From the NCBI GenBank assembly GCA_964244295.1, contig CAXTIG010000020.1, positions 1-64,000 of the forward strand: 64,000 nt of DNA, written 5' to 3'. Numbering within the stretch: the stretch's first letter is position 1; the number at the start of each line of letters is the position of its first letter. The notes beneath the pieces were generated by a model that made no database searches, was not told the origin of the DNA, and saw nothing but the letters and a program-made list of their open reading frames with translations. Made by a program: the position numbers and the translations under genes. Positions 40,588 to 48,512 of the stretch are shown here, one piece after another. This stretch comes from JAJAZB01 sp964244295 (GTDB lineage Bacteria > Bacteroidota > Bacteroidia > Cytophagales > Spirosomataceae).

Positions 40588-43500
40588 TTAAAACTTCAAA
40601 TTCAACCCCACCAGCACCGTTTTCGCCGCCGGGTACGCGCCGTAATCCAAGCCCTGGCTGAGCGACGAGGAGCCGTAGCGGTTCACTTCGGGGTCGTAGC
40701 CGGTGTACTTCGTCAGGGTGATGAAATTTTGCGCGGCTACGTACACTTTCGCCCCGCTCAGACCCAGGCGACCGAGCAGCGGCTTGGGCAGGTTGTAGCC
40801 GAGCGAGATGTTTTTGAAGCGCAGGTACGAGCCGTCTTCGACCTGAAAACTCGATAGAATCCGGGCACCGCCCGTCAGGGTAGCGCGCGGAATTTCGTTG
40901 CTCGGGTTGGTGGGCGTCCAGCGGTCGAGCGCCCGGGCCGACTGGTTGTTGCCGCCCGTCAGGTTGAGCAAATCGAAGGTGCCGTAGTTGAGGATTTCGT
41001 TGCCGTAACTGCCCTGCACGAACACGTTCAGCTCCAGTCCTTTGAACTCAACCGTGTTGTTGAACCCGCCGAAAAAATCGGGATTGGCGTTGCCGATAAC
41101 GTCGCGGTCGAGGTCGTTGATGGTGCCGTCGGCGTTGCGGTCTACGTAGCGCAGGTCGCCGGGTTTGGCCGTTTTCTGGGCCGAGGCGTCCACTTCGGCC
41201 TGGTTCTGGAAAATGCCGTCGGTGACGCGCCCGAAGAAATTGCCCAGCGGACTGTCCACCCGCAGCAAAATCGGGTTAACGCTGGTGGCAAAAATCACCG
41301 CGTCGGTGCCGGTCGTGAACTCCTGCCGCCCGTCGAGGGTCAGGATTTTATTTTTGTTGAACGTCAGGTTGAAATCCGAGGTCCAGCGGAAACCTTTTTT
41401 GTCCACGTTGACCGTGCTGAGCGACAACTCGAAGCCCCGGTTTTCCACGCTGCCGATGTTTTTCAGGGTCGTCGAAAAGCCCGACGAGGTAGGCACGCCC
41501 ACGTTGAAGAGCAAATCGGAGGTGGTTTTGATGTAGTAATCGGCGCTGAGTTGGAGGCGGTTGTTGAAAAAACTCAGGTCCAGCCCGGCGTCGAACTGCG
41601 CGTTTTTTTCCCAGCGCAAATCCGGGTTGGCGATACCCTCCGTCCTCGCGCCCGATTGCAGGGCACCGCCCAGCACGTAGGGCGTCGAGGCGATGTTGGC
41701 GAGGTAGCGGTAGTTGCCAATTTCCTGGTTGCCCGACAGCCCGTAGCTCAGCCGCAGTTTGGCATCCGACACGAGGCGCTGGGTTTTCAAAAACTTCTCG
41801 TTGATGATCTTCCAGGCCAACGCCCCGGAGGGGAAAAACCCGAATTTGTTGTTCGGCCCAAACCGGCTGGAGCCATCGCGCCGGGCGGTGAACGTGAGCA
41901 GAAAGCGGTCGGCAAAGCCGTAGTTGACGCGGGCCAGGTACGAAATCAGCCGCCAGTCGCTGGCCCCCGTGCTCGGCGCGACCAGCGACGAACCGGCCCC
42001 CAGGTTGTTAAAAAGCGAAAAATCGTCGGAAAACGTGTTGGCATTGGCCGTCACGTCTTCGGTGGTCAAACCCTGAATCGTGTAGCCAATCAGGGCGCTC
42101 ACGTTGTGGAGCGGGCTGAGTTGTCGGCTAAAATTCAGCGTGTTTTCATTCAGCCAGTTGACGCTCTGCGCCGCCCCGACCGAACCGCCGCCGCCCACGC
42201 TCGCCCCAGCCTGGGCCAGTCGGGTGGTGTAGCGATTGGATTTGCTGCTTTGCAAATCGGTGCCGAAGCTGGCCCGAAAAGTCAACCCATCGATGATTTT
42301 GTAATCGAGGTACGAATTGGCCAGGAAACGAACGAGCGAGGCCGGGTTGATGATTTCGTTGGCAACCGCCAGCGGATTGTCCACCGTGTAGCCGTTGAGC
42401 GAGCCTTGATTTTTGTAGTAACTGCCGTCGGGGTTGTAGGCGGGAAAGGTGGGCGAATAACTCAGCGCCGCACTCGTCACGCCGCCGCCGCCGTTGCCGT
42501 CTACTTCGGTGCGGGCGTTGTTGCCCGTCGTGTACGCGCCCTGGATGGTCAGGCCCACTTTCAGCCGCGAGGTCACGTCGTTGTCGAGGTTAGCGCGGAG
42601 GGTGTAGCGTTTGAAATCGGAATTGAGCACGATGCCCTGCTGCCCGTAGTACCCGAACGAAACGGCGTAGCGGGTTTTGTCCGTGCCGCCCGACACGCCG
42701 AGTTGGTGGCTTTGAATCGGGGCTTCGCGCAGCACCAAATCCTGCCAGTTCGTGCCCTCGTCGAGGGTGGCCGGCAACGGACGGTCGGCGGCGGTGCCGT
42801 CGAAGTAGGGCTTGTTGCCCGCGTTGACCCGGCCCTCATCCACGAAGTCGGCGAACTGCCGGGCGTTTAAGAGCGGAATTTGCCGCCGCACCGACTGTAC
42901 GCCGTAGTAGCCGTCGTAGCTCACCACGGCCCGGCCCGTTTTGCCGCGTTTGGTCGTGACCAGCACCACGCCGTTGGAACCGCGCGAGCCGTAAATGGCC
43001 GTGGCTGAAGCATCTTTCAAGATCTCGATGCTCTCGATGTCGTCGGTGTTGATGGAATTGAGGTTGCCCGTCGGGAAACCGTCGATGACGTAGAGCGGGT
43101 CGTTGGAGGCGTTCACTGAGCCGGAACCCCGGATGCGAATGGTGGCCCCGCCGCCCGGCCGGGCCGAGTTGCTCGTCACCTGCACCCCGGCGGCCCGGCC
43201 CTGCATGGCGCGGTCGAGCGAGGCGATGGGCGTGGCCTTGATGGCCGCCTCGCCCACTTTCGCCACCGAGCCGGTCAGATCGGATTTTTTCACGGTGCCG
43301 TAGCCGACCACGACCACCTCTTCGAGCGCCTTGGTGTCGGCCTTCAGGGTGAAGTTGATCGTCGTCTGGTTACCCACGGCCAGTTCCTGCGCCACGTACC
43401 CGACCGAAGTGACCAGGAGCGTGCCCGAACCATCGGGCAAATTGAGCGAAAACCGGCCTTCGGCGTTGGTGGTCGTGCCTACGTTGTCGCTGCCTTTCAG

Positions 43501-43983
43501 CCGCACCGTCGCGCCGGGAATGGCCGCGCCTGTTTCGTCCGACACCCGACCCGAGACGGCGAAGGCCGGGGCGCTGGGCGGGCTGGCCTCCGGATTCAGG
43601 TCGGAATTTGGCAAAACCGCTCCGCGTTCCTGCACACTCAGCACGATTTGCTGACCCGTGATGCTGTACTGAATGGCAAGGGGTTTGAGCACCCGGTCGA
43701 GCAGGTCGCCGAGGCGTTCGTTGCGGGCTTCGACGGTGATTTTGCGCTCGGCCCGGATCCGCTGGGCGCTGTAGAGAAACTGCACGTTGGCGGTTTTTTC
43801 CAGCAAACGCAACACGCTCTTGATGGATTGCGCCCGGCAATCGAGGCTCACGCGGCTGTCGAGCGCCTGCTGCGCGGCGGAATCCGTCGCGTGGGAGAGT
43901 CCAGCGAAAAGCAAGGCCAGGCCGAGTTGAAACGCCGTGAATCGCATGACTTTCCAGAGTTGGACGATAAAGAGGTTTGACAT
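40588..43983 (-). CDS. susC: SusC/RagA TonB-dependent transporter with STN domain (locus 2)
   Basis: A 1131-residue transporter from the ATG at 43983. The STN domain covers about 44-116 (VSLDCRAQSIKSVLRLLEKTANVQF to YSITGQQIVLSVQ), the carboxypeptidase-like domain about 141-215 (GRVSDETGAAIPGATVRLKG), then the plug (GYGTVKKSDLTGSVAKVG; YVIDGFPTGNLNSINTDDIE; ATAIYGSRGSNGVVL) and barrel. The carboxypeptidase-like segment is nearly the same as in the locus 3 SusC, suggesting locus duplication. It should signal to the FecR upstream and import a glycan with SusD. Confidence 0.95.
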   Translation of the reverse strand: MSNLFIVQLWKVMRFTAFQLGLALLFAGLSHATDSAAQQALDSRVSLDCRAQSIKSVLRLLEKTANVQFLYSAQRIRAERKITVEARNERLGDLLDRVLKPLAIQYSITGQQIVLSVQERGAVLPNSDLNPEASPPSAPAFAVSGRVSDETGAAIPGATVRLKGSDNVGTTTNAEGRFSLNLPDGSGTLLVTSVGYVAQELAVGNQTTINFTLKADTKALEEVVVVGYGTVKKSDLTGSVAKVGEAAIKATPIASLDRAMQGRAAGVQVTSNSARPGGGATIRIRGSGSVNASNDPLYVIDGFPTGNLNSINTDDIESIEILKDASATAIYGSRGSNGVVLVTTKRGKTGRAVVSYDGYYGVQSVRRQIPLLNARQFADFVDEGRVNAGNKPYFDGTAADRPLPATLDEGTNWQDLVLREAPIQSHQLGVSGGTDKTRYAVSFGYYGQQGIVLNSDFKRYTLRANLDNDVTSRLKVGLTIQGAYTTGNNARTEVDGNGGGGVTSAALSYSPTFPAYNPDGSYYKNQGSLNGYTVDNPLAVANEIINPASLVRFLANSYLDYKIIDGLTFRASFGTDLQSSKSNRYTTRLAQAGASVGGGGSVGAAQSVNWLNENTLNFSRQLSPLHNVSALIGYTIQGLTTEDVTANANTFSDDFSLFNNLGAGSSLVAPSTGASDWRLISYLARVNYGFADRFLLTFTARRDGSSRFGPNNKFGFFPSGALAWKIINEKFLKTQRLVSDAKLRLSYGLSGNQEIGNYRYLANIASTPYVLGGALQSGARTEGIANPDLRWEKNAQFDAGLDLSFFNNRLQLSADYYIKTTSDLLFNVGVPTSSGFSTTLKNIGSVENRGFELSLSTVNVDKKGFRWTSDFNLTFNKNKILTLDGRQEFTTGTDAVIFATSVNPILLRVDSPLGNFFGRVTDGIFQNQAEVDASAQKTAKPGDLRYVDRNADGTINDLDRDVIGNANPDFFGGFNNTVEFKGLELNVFVQGSYGNEILNYGTFDLLNLTGGNNQSARALDRWTPTNPSNEIPRATLTGGARILSSFQVEDGSYLRFKNISLGYNLPKPLLGRLGLSGAKVYVAAQNFITLTKYTGYDPEVNRYGSSSLSQGLDYGAYPAAKTVLVGLNLKF

Positions 43984-44065
43984 ACTTTTGGTTGTTTTTG
44001 TTGCGAAAAGACAAAGACTCCCCCGCCGGTCGCCGAACCGGAAAACACCAACGGGGGGCACTCCG

Positions 44066-44103
44066 AGCCGACCGTGCTGGTACCACGGTCGGCTCTTTTT
44101 TTT
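44066..44103 (+). terminator. hairpin plus T-run, read on the plus strand, upstream of susC of locus 2
   Basis: An 11-bp stem (44066-44076 AGCCGACCGTG with 44084-44094), loop containing GGTAC, then C and eight T residues on the plus strand. It therefore would end transcription moving against the operon, about 85-110 bp upstream of the susC start. A very similar structure (GAAGTCAGCGATG, loop GTGGTA, T9) lies at 59134-59174 in locus 3. The 80 bp between it and the susC start show no feature. Confidence 0.6.
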
Positions 44104-44177
44104 AGGAAATTTTGGGGAGGGGGTTGGGCATGGGTGAGTTGGGTTTAGAGGGGTAGTGGTAAAATAGAATAAGCACC

Positions 44178-44432
44178 GATGTTAGGTAAAACCTACCCAG
44201 CGCGTCATTGCGAGCGGAGGTATTCAGATAAGTGAAACGAAATCTGAATACCGGAGCGAAGCAATCCCCTCCCGAAGACAAGAGAGTTTTAGCTGAGTCT
44301 GGTTCTTTCCCAAAACTATTTTGGTCTCCGGGAGGGGATTGCCGCGCTCCGGGTGAAAAACCTCGTTTTACTCGTTTTTTCACCCTCCGCTCGCAATGAC
44401 GCGCTGAGAAAGGTTTTCGTTGGCCTAACATC
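44178..44432. repeat. nested palindromic element filling the fecR-susC gap of locus 2
   Basis: A 255-bp nested palindrome. Outer arm GATGTTAGG (44178-44186, 44424-44432), then CAGCGCGTCATTGCGAGCGG (44198 on; right copy ends 44406), then variable stems that are each self-complementary (44221-44250 region with TATTCAGAT and ATCTGAATA; right region with GTGAAAAA and TTTTTCAC), then constant CGGAGCGAAGCAATCCCCTC with its partner. Same plan as 13935-14157, with different variable parts. Confidence 0.88.
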
Positions 44433-44434
44433 AG

Positions 44435-45532
44435 TTAATCCGCCTCACACGGCACCGAAGCATGAATCACAACCTGCGTGCCGACGGTTTCGTGGGTGGC
44501 CCCGATGGCCTGGCAAATCAGGTTCAGCTTCTGGTACATGGACTCATCGCTGAGTCGGGCGGTGACGGTGCAGTGCTGGAGTCCTTTCCGGTCGAAGTCG
44601 ATGGTGACGCCGTAGGCCGTTTGCAAGCGTTCAAACACCTCGGCGACGGGCGTTTCCTGAAAAACAAAATCCGCTTCCTTCGTTTGGGCATCCACCAGCA
44701 CCGGCGCTTCCACCAGCGCCCGGCGAAACACGTCGTCCGCCGTTGAAAAAGTAACCTGCTGGTTGGGCGTCAGCAACACGCCGGGGTCGTCGGCCTTGCC
44801 CGCCGCCTGGGCTTTGGAAACGGCCACCTTGCCCGATTTGACGGCCACGTTTACGGTTCGGTCACTTGGGAAGGCCCGGACGGTGAAACTGGTACCGAGC
44901 ACTTTCACGTTGACGTTGCCGGTGTGGACGACGAAGGGCTGGCGGGGATTCTTCACGACATCGAAAAATGCTTCTCCGGTCAAATCGACCGCCCGCACCG
45001 CCGCCGCGAACTGCCGGGGAAACCGAACCCGGCTCTTCGGCGAAAGCCGAACCTGGCTGCCGTCGGGCAGGCGAAGCGAAAGCGGGGTTTGACTGCGGTT
45101 TTCGTGGACGACCGCCCCCGCTTCGTCCGTGGTGACGAGGGCGGTTTCTGAAGACCCCGCACGTTCCGTTTTTTGGGTTGAAACCACGTACCAGCCGATG
45201 CCGAGTACCAACACCGCTGCTGCGGCGGCTTTCCAGGCCACCGACCACCCGATGCGCCGACCGAGGGGGCGCACCCGATCCGTTTCTTCCGCAATTTGGT
45301 TTTCGATGGGTTCAAGCGCCGCCCGCACCTCGGCGTCCGTCGGGAGTTGCTCGTGTACCACCACGTGCTGGAGCAGGTAGCGGGCTTGTTCCACCACCGG
45401 AGCCTGGTGGGGGTGTTGCCGGAGCCAGTCCTGCCACTGGCGGTCCATGGCGGGCGTGGGGTGCCGCACCCACTCGACGAAGGGGTCGTCGAGCAGGAAG
45501 TCGGTTAGTTCGTAGGTTGCGTAGGGTTCCAT
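44435..45532 (-). CDS. fecR: FecR-family anti-sigma factor (locus 2)
   Basis: A 365-residue inner-membrane protein. Cytoplasmic anti-sigma part (1-95), transmembrane helix (about 96-117, SVAWKAAAAAVLVLGIGWYVV), FecR domain (about 150-245, RLPDGSQVRLSPKSRV, VDLTGEAFFDVVKNPRQPFVV, VLGTSFTVRAFP) and C-terminal DUF4974 (about 290-360, VAEVFERLQTAYGVTIDFD). It should control the sigma factor encoded 185 bp upstream and respond to the STN domain of the locus 2 SusC. Confidence 0.93.
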   Translation of the reverse strand: MEPYATYELTDFLLDDPFVEWVRHPTPAMDRQWQDWLRQHPHQAPVVEQARYLLQHVVVHEQLPTDAEVRAALEPIENQIAEETDRVRPLGRRIGWSVAWKAAAAAVLVLGIGWYVVSTQKTERAGSSETALVTTDEAGAVVHENRSQTPLSLRLPDGSQVRLSPKSRVRFPRQFAAAVRAVDLTGEAFFDVVKNPRQPFVVHTGNVNVKVLGTSFTVRAFPSDRTVNVAVKSGKVAVSKAQAAGKADDPGVLLTPNQQVTFSTADDVFRRALVEAPVLVDAQTKEADFVFQETPVAEVFERLQTAYGVTIDFDRKGLQHCTVTARLSDESMYQKLNLICQAIGATHETVGTQVVIHASVPCEAD

Positions 45533-45607
45533 GCCGGTGCTGGTTCAACGAGGAAGAAACCGGGCACCGGGGATTCTACTGAATTTTGTGAAAAAAATTT
45601 TGAGTCG

Positions 45608-45712
45608 CCCGCAAAACCCCCACCCCCAACCTCCTAAAGGGGGCTTTCCTGCCTGGAAATTCTCGCTACGAAAAGCCCCCTTTAGGGGGTTGGAGGTGGG
45701 GGTTTTGCGGCG
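45608..45712. repeat. G/C-run palindrome between sigma and fecR of locus 2
   Basis: Arms 45608-45646 and 45673-45712 pair over roughly 39 bp with a few mismatches (GCAAAACCCCCACCCCCAAC against GTTGGAGGTGGGGGTTTTGC). It lies just after the sigma stop (45718) and before the fecR start (45532), so it may reduce read-through between sigma and anti-sigma genes. Confidence 0.8.
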
Positions 45713-45717
45713 GTGAA

Positions 45718-46329
45718 TTACCCCAACCAAAAAAACAGCCCCAGCAGCAGCGCCCCCCGCCCCAGTTGGCGGAGGCGGAGCAGGGCCTCGCGCAACAGGT
45801 TGTACACCGACTGGTGGGAAATCTGCATCAATCCGGCAATCTCGCTGTGGTCGAGTTCCTGGAAGAAGCGAAGGTAAATCAGTTGTTTTTGGCGGGGCGA
45901 CAGCGTTTCGAGCAGCGCCGTCACCTGCCGGGAGCGCTCGGCCTGTTCCTGGTGCTGAATAAGGGTGCTTTCGACGCTCAGTTCCACCTCGAACGCCGCG
46001 TTTTCGTCCAGTTCATCGGCCTGGTTGAAGGGGGAATGGCGGGTTAGCTGCCGGTGAATCCGGCGCTGCAAGGCGCGGAGCAAATAAAACCGGGGCGATT
46101 CGGCGGCGGCAATTGCCTCGCGCCGCTGCCAGAGTTCCAGAAAAACGTCCTGAATGCAGTCTTTGACGAGTTCCTTGTCGACGCTGAGTTTGGTGCCGTA
46201 GCTGTACAGGGGCCGGTAGTGGCGGTTCATCAGTTCCGAATGCGCCCGCTGGTCGCCTTGTTTGAAGGCTTCCCACAGGGCGGTGTCGGTAGGTTCCGGG
46301 GCGTTCAAGGAGGGGCGAGGGTTTGACAA
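45718..46329 (-). CDS. RNA polymerase ECF sigma factor (locus 2)
   Basis: A 203-residue ECF sigma factor with region 2 (about 18-90, ALWEAFKQGDQRAHSELMNR, KELVKDCIQDVFLELWQRR) and region 4 (about 140-195, TLSPRQKQLIYLRFFQELDHSEIAGLMQISHQSVYNLLREALLRLR). It ends in a hydrophobic Leu/Gly/Phe tail (LLLGLFFWLG), slightly unusual for the family. It is the same subgroup as the other two PUL sigma factors and should drive locus 2. Confidence 0.93.
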   Translation of the reverse strand: MSNPRPSLNAPEPTDTALWEAFKQGDQRAHSELMNRHYRPLYSYGTKLSVDKELVKDCIQDVFLELWQRREAIAAAESPRFYLLRALQRRIHRQLTRHSPFNQADELDENAAFEVELSVESTLIQHQEQAERSRQVTALLETLSPRQKQLIYLRFFQELDHSEIAGLMQISHQSVYNLLREALLRLRQLGRGALLLGLFFWLG

Positions 46330-46440
46330 TTCCCCGACAAAGTACGGGTATTCCGGGAAATACGCGGCAGGAGAGCCGGACGTAGATGATCAGCCCAGCA
46401 CTTGAGTGGTGGGATTGATGCGAAACAGGGTAATTTGGAG

Positions 46441-46496
46441 AAACCGTTTCAACGGTTTTCTGCCGGTTTCCCGCGCCGACCGAGCCGGGGAAACCG
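46441..46496 (-). terminator. paired hairpins after the FAD oxidoreductase gene
   Basis: A 9-bp stem (46464-46472 with 46488-46496) follows the oxidoreductase stop codon (46500-46502 on the minus strand) within 4 bp, then a second 7-bp stem (46441-46447 with 46452-46458). Together they probably end the locus 3 transcript before the locus 2 sigma gene. No clear T-run follows. Confidence 0.45.
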
Positions 46497-46499
46497 AAG

Positions 46500-48146
46500 C
46501 TACTCCGGCATCCCGACCACCGACGCATCCAGCACCGCCCCGTCCCGGAGCAACTGGCCTTTCAATTGCCCATAGTTCACCCCCTGTACGCCCGTTTTCT
46601 CAGTCAGCGCCAGCACCGCCGCCGCGCCGCAGGCCTGGCCCATCGCCATGAACGTAAACTCAATTCGAATGGCCCCGAAGGCGATGTGGCTCGACGAAGG
46701 GCAGGTAGGCGTGAGCAAATTCGTGCATTCCGCCGCCTTCGGCACCAGACTGCGGTAGGCGATGCCGAAGGGTCGCCAGGTGTTGCCACCGAACACGAAG
46801 CCTTCGTTGTAGGCCGCGCCCTCGCGGACGATGCGGCGCACCGAATGCACGTCGGGCGGCCAGTAGGCCACGGCCACGGGGTCTTCGATCCCCTTCGGAG
46901 ACTCCCGCCGGGTGTGGTGTTCGGTCATCACGAAATCCGACACCATCCGCCGGGCGTCGCGGACGTAAAACTCGCGGGGCCAGCCGCCGTTGTCCACGAA
47001 CTCATCGCGGCACAGCCCCCAGCGGCTCCAGGCGCTGCGGGTGCCGGGGCTGACTTCCGGGTCGTAGACGAGAAAGTAAAACAGCCCCTGGGTGAAGGTT
47101 TTGTGCTGGTCGAATACCCGCTGACGGACGGCGTAGCTGCCGCCAGGGTAGGCCACATTCATGCCGTAGAGGTTGTGCGAGAGGTCGTGCCAGGCCCCCA
47201 GGTCGGTTTTCCCGTTGGGGATGCTCACGGCGGGTTGGTAGAGTTTGCCGCCCGCCCGCTCGTAGCGCAGGTAAATTTCGTACTGCGCCCGGTCGTAGCC
47301 AGCGGGTTTCTGGAAGGGAATCCGGTTGGCCGAATCCCGCGTCAGGCACATCCGAAAGCAGTAGGCTTGCAGGTGATTATCGGCCGCGCCGGGGGTGCCG
47401 AGGGGTTCGTCCTGGATGGTCGGAATCACGCCGCTGGCCGGGGCACCGGGCTTGCGGTACGGGTCCACCCTTACGACAAACTGGGCGTGGTCGGTCACAG
47501 TCCGAATGCCGTTTTTGGTTTCATCGTACACCGCATTCGCCTCCCGCCCGATGACCGTCGACACCCCGGCGGCGTGGAGCAAATCGCCTTCGAGGGTGGC
47601 ATCGATGAAACCCTTTCCTTGAAAAACCCGCCCGTTTTCGAGGTGAATTTCGTCAATCACCGTGCCTTTTTTACGCACCGCATTTTTCGCCTCACTCAGG
47701 CGGCTTTCGTAAAAAACCGCGATTTTGTGTTCGGATACCCAAGATTTGATGACGGCTTCCGCCACGTGCGGCTCGAAGCGCCAAATGCCGGGTAGCTTGG
47801 TTTTGGTTTTCAAAACCGTTTCAAATTCTTCCTGTCTTCCGTACGATTTCGCAATGCGCCGGTGAAACTCAAGCGCCAGTCCACCCACGGCGGGGCTGTT
47901 CTGGAAATCACCGTGGTTGTCGATGTCGGTACCGCCCAAGCCGTTGACCACGATGCCGCCCAGGTGGCGGGAAGGTTCGAGCAGGGCGACGGTTTTGCCC
48001 ATCCGGGCCACCTGAATGGCCGCCGTGATGCCGGCGGGCGTGGCACCGTAGACGATGATGTCGTAGGAGGTTGTCGCCGGTTGGCCGAACAAGGGGGAAA
48101 AGCAACCGGACAGCAACACCCAGCAGGATAAAATAGAAATTCTCAT
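46500..48146 (-). CDS. exported FAD-dependent oxidoreductase, last gene of locus 3
   Basis: A 548-residue protein from the ATG at 48146. The leader (1 to about 22) contains LLSGC, a possible lipobox, and ends near LFGQ, so it is a lipoprotein or a periplasmic protein. A Rossmann FAD-binding motif (DIIVYGATPAGITAAIQVARMG, about 28-48; note GATPAG for the usual GxGxxG) is followed by LLEPSRHLGGIVVNGLGGTD, the FAD_oxidored family start. This family is widespread in Bacteroidota and Planctomycetes carbohydrate loci with unproven substrates. It follows the giant T9SS protein gene and is probably co-regulated. Confidence 0.83.
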   Translation of the reverse strand: MRISILSCWVLLSGCFSPLFGQPATTSYDIIVYGATPAGITAAIQVARMGKTVALLEPSRHLGGIVVNGLGGTDIDNHGDFQNSPAVGGLALEFHRRIAKSYGRQEEFETVLKTKTKLPGIWRFEPHVAEAVIKSWVSEHKIAVFYESRLSEAKNAVRKKGTVIDEIHLENGRVFQGKGFIDATLEGDLLHAAGVSTVIGREANAVYDETKNGIRTVTDHAQFVVRVDPYRKPGAPASGVIPTIQDEPLGTPGAADNHLQAYCFRMCLTRDSANRIPFQKPAGYDRAQYEIYLRYERAGGKLYQPAVSIPNGKTDLGAWHDLSHNLYGMNVAYPGGSYAVRQRVFDQHKTFTQGLFYFLVYDPEVSPGTRSAWSRWGLCRDEFVDNGGWPREFYVRDARRMVSDFVMTEHHTRRESPKGIEDPVAVAYWPPDVHSVRRIVREGAAYNEGFVFGGNTWRPFGIAYRSLVPKAAECTNLLTPTCPSSSHIAFGAIRIEFTFMAMGQACGAAAVLALTEKTGVQGVNYGQLKGQLLRDGAVLDASVVGMPE

Positions 48147-48349
48147 GGCAGGAAGAGGCGGGGAAAACGGGCGGATTGGGTTGACAAAACTTCGGTCAGC
48201 AGGAAGAAATAACAATCGACTCAGCCGGTTTTTACACCTTATTTTTCAAAAATAAAGCCTTCGGTACGTCTTCATTTACCCCTGGCCGATTGAAAAAGAG
48301 AGGCTCCACCCACCGGCGAAGCCTCTGCTGCCAAACCTATGAAATGCTC

Positions 48350-48512
48350 AGAAGCTGTTTGAGTTAAGGTTTTGGAAACGAAAATGAGGGATTTTGAACG
48401 GAAACGGCGGTTGCAAAACCGGAGTTTAGCAGCGCTAAATGAGGATTTTGTAACCGCCGTTTCCGTTCAAAAGCACCATTTGCAGTCCGAAAAATTAACT
48501 CAAACAGCTTCT
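48350..48512. mobile_element. MITE-like element with 18-bp terminal inverted repeats
   Basis: A 163-bp unit with 18-bp perfect terminal repeats (48350-48367, AGAAGCTGTTTGAGTTAA, and 48495-48512). Inside, a 29-bp stem (TTTTGAACGGAAACGGCGG at 48392 on; right copy near 48443-48473) and a central GTTTAGCAGCGCTAAAT form a nested hairpin. It ends exactly at the first base of the giant gene's stop codon. The remaining 203 bp of this gap (48147-48349) hold no gene and no clear signal. Confidence 0.65.

Noticed and set aside
41551..42870. Plus-strand ORF of 439 codons opposite locus 2 susC
   Set aside because: Antisense shadow of a supported gene; no signal peptide or motif.
46566..47795. Plus-strand ORF of 409 codons opposite the FAD oxidoreductase
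   Set aside because: Antisense to a gene with clear FAD-binding motifs; no domain of its own.
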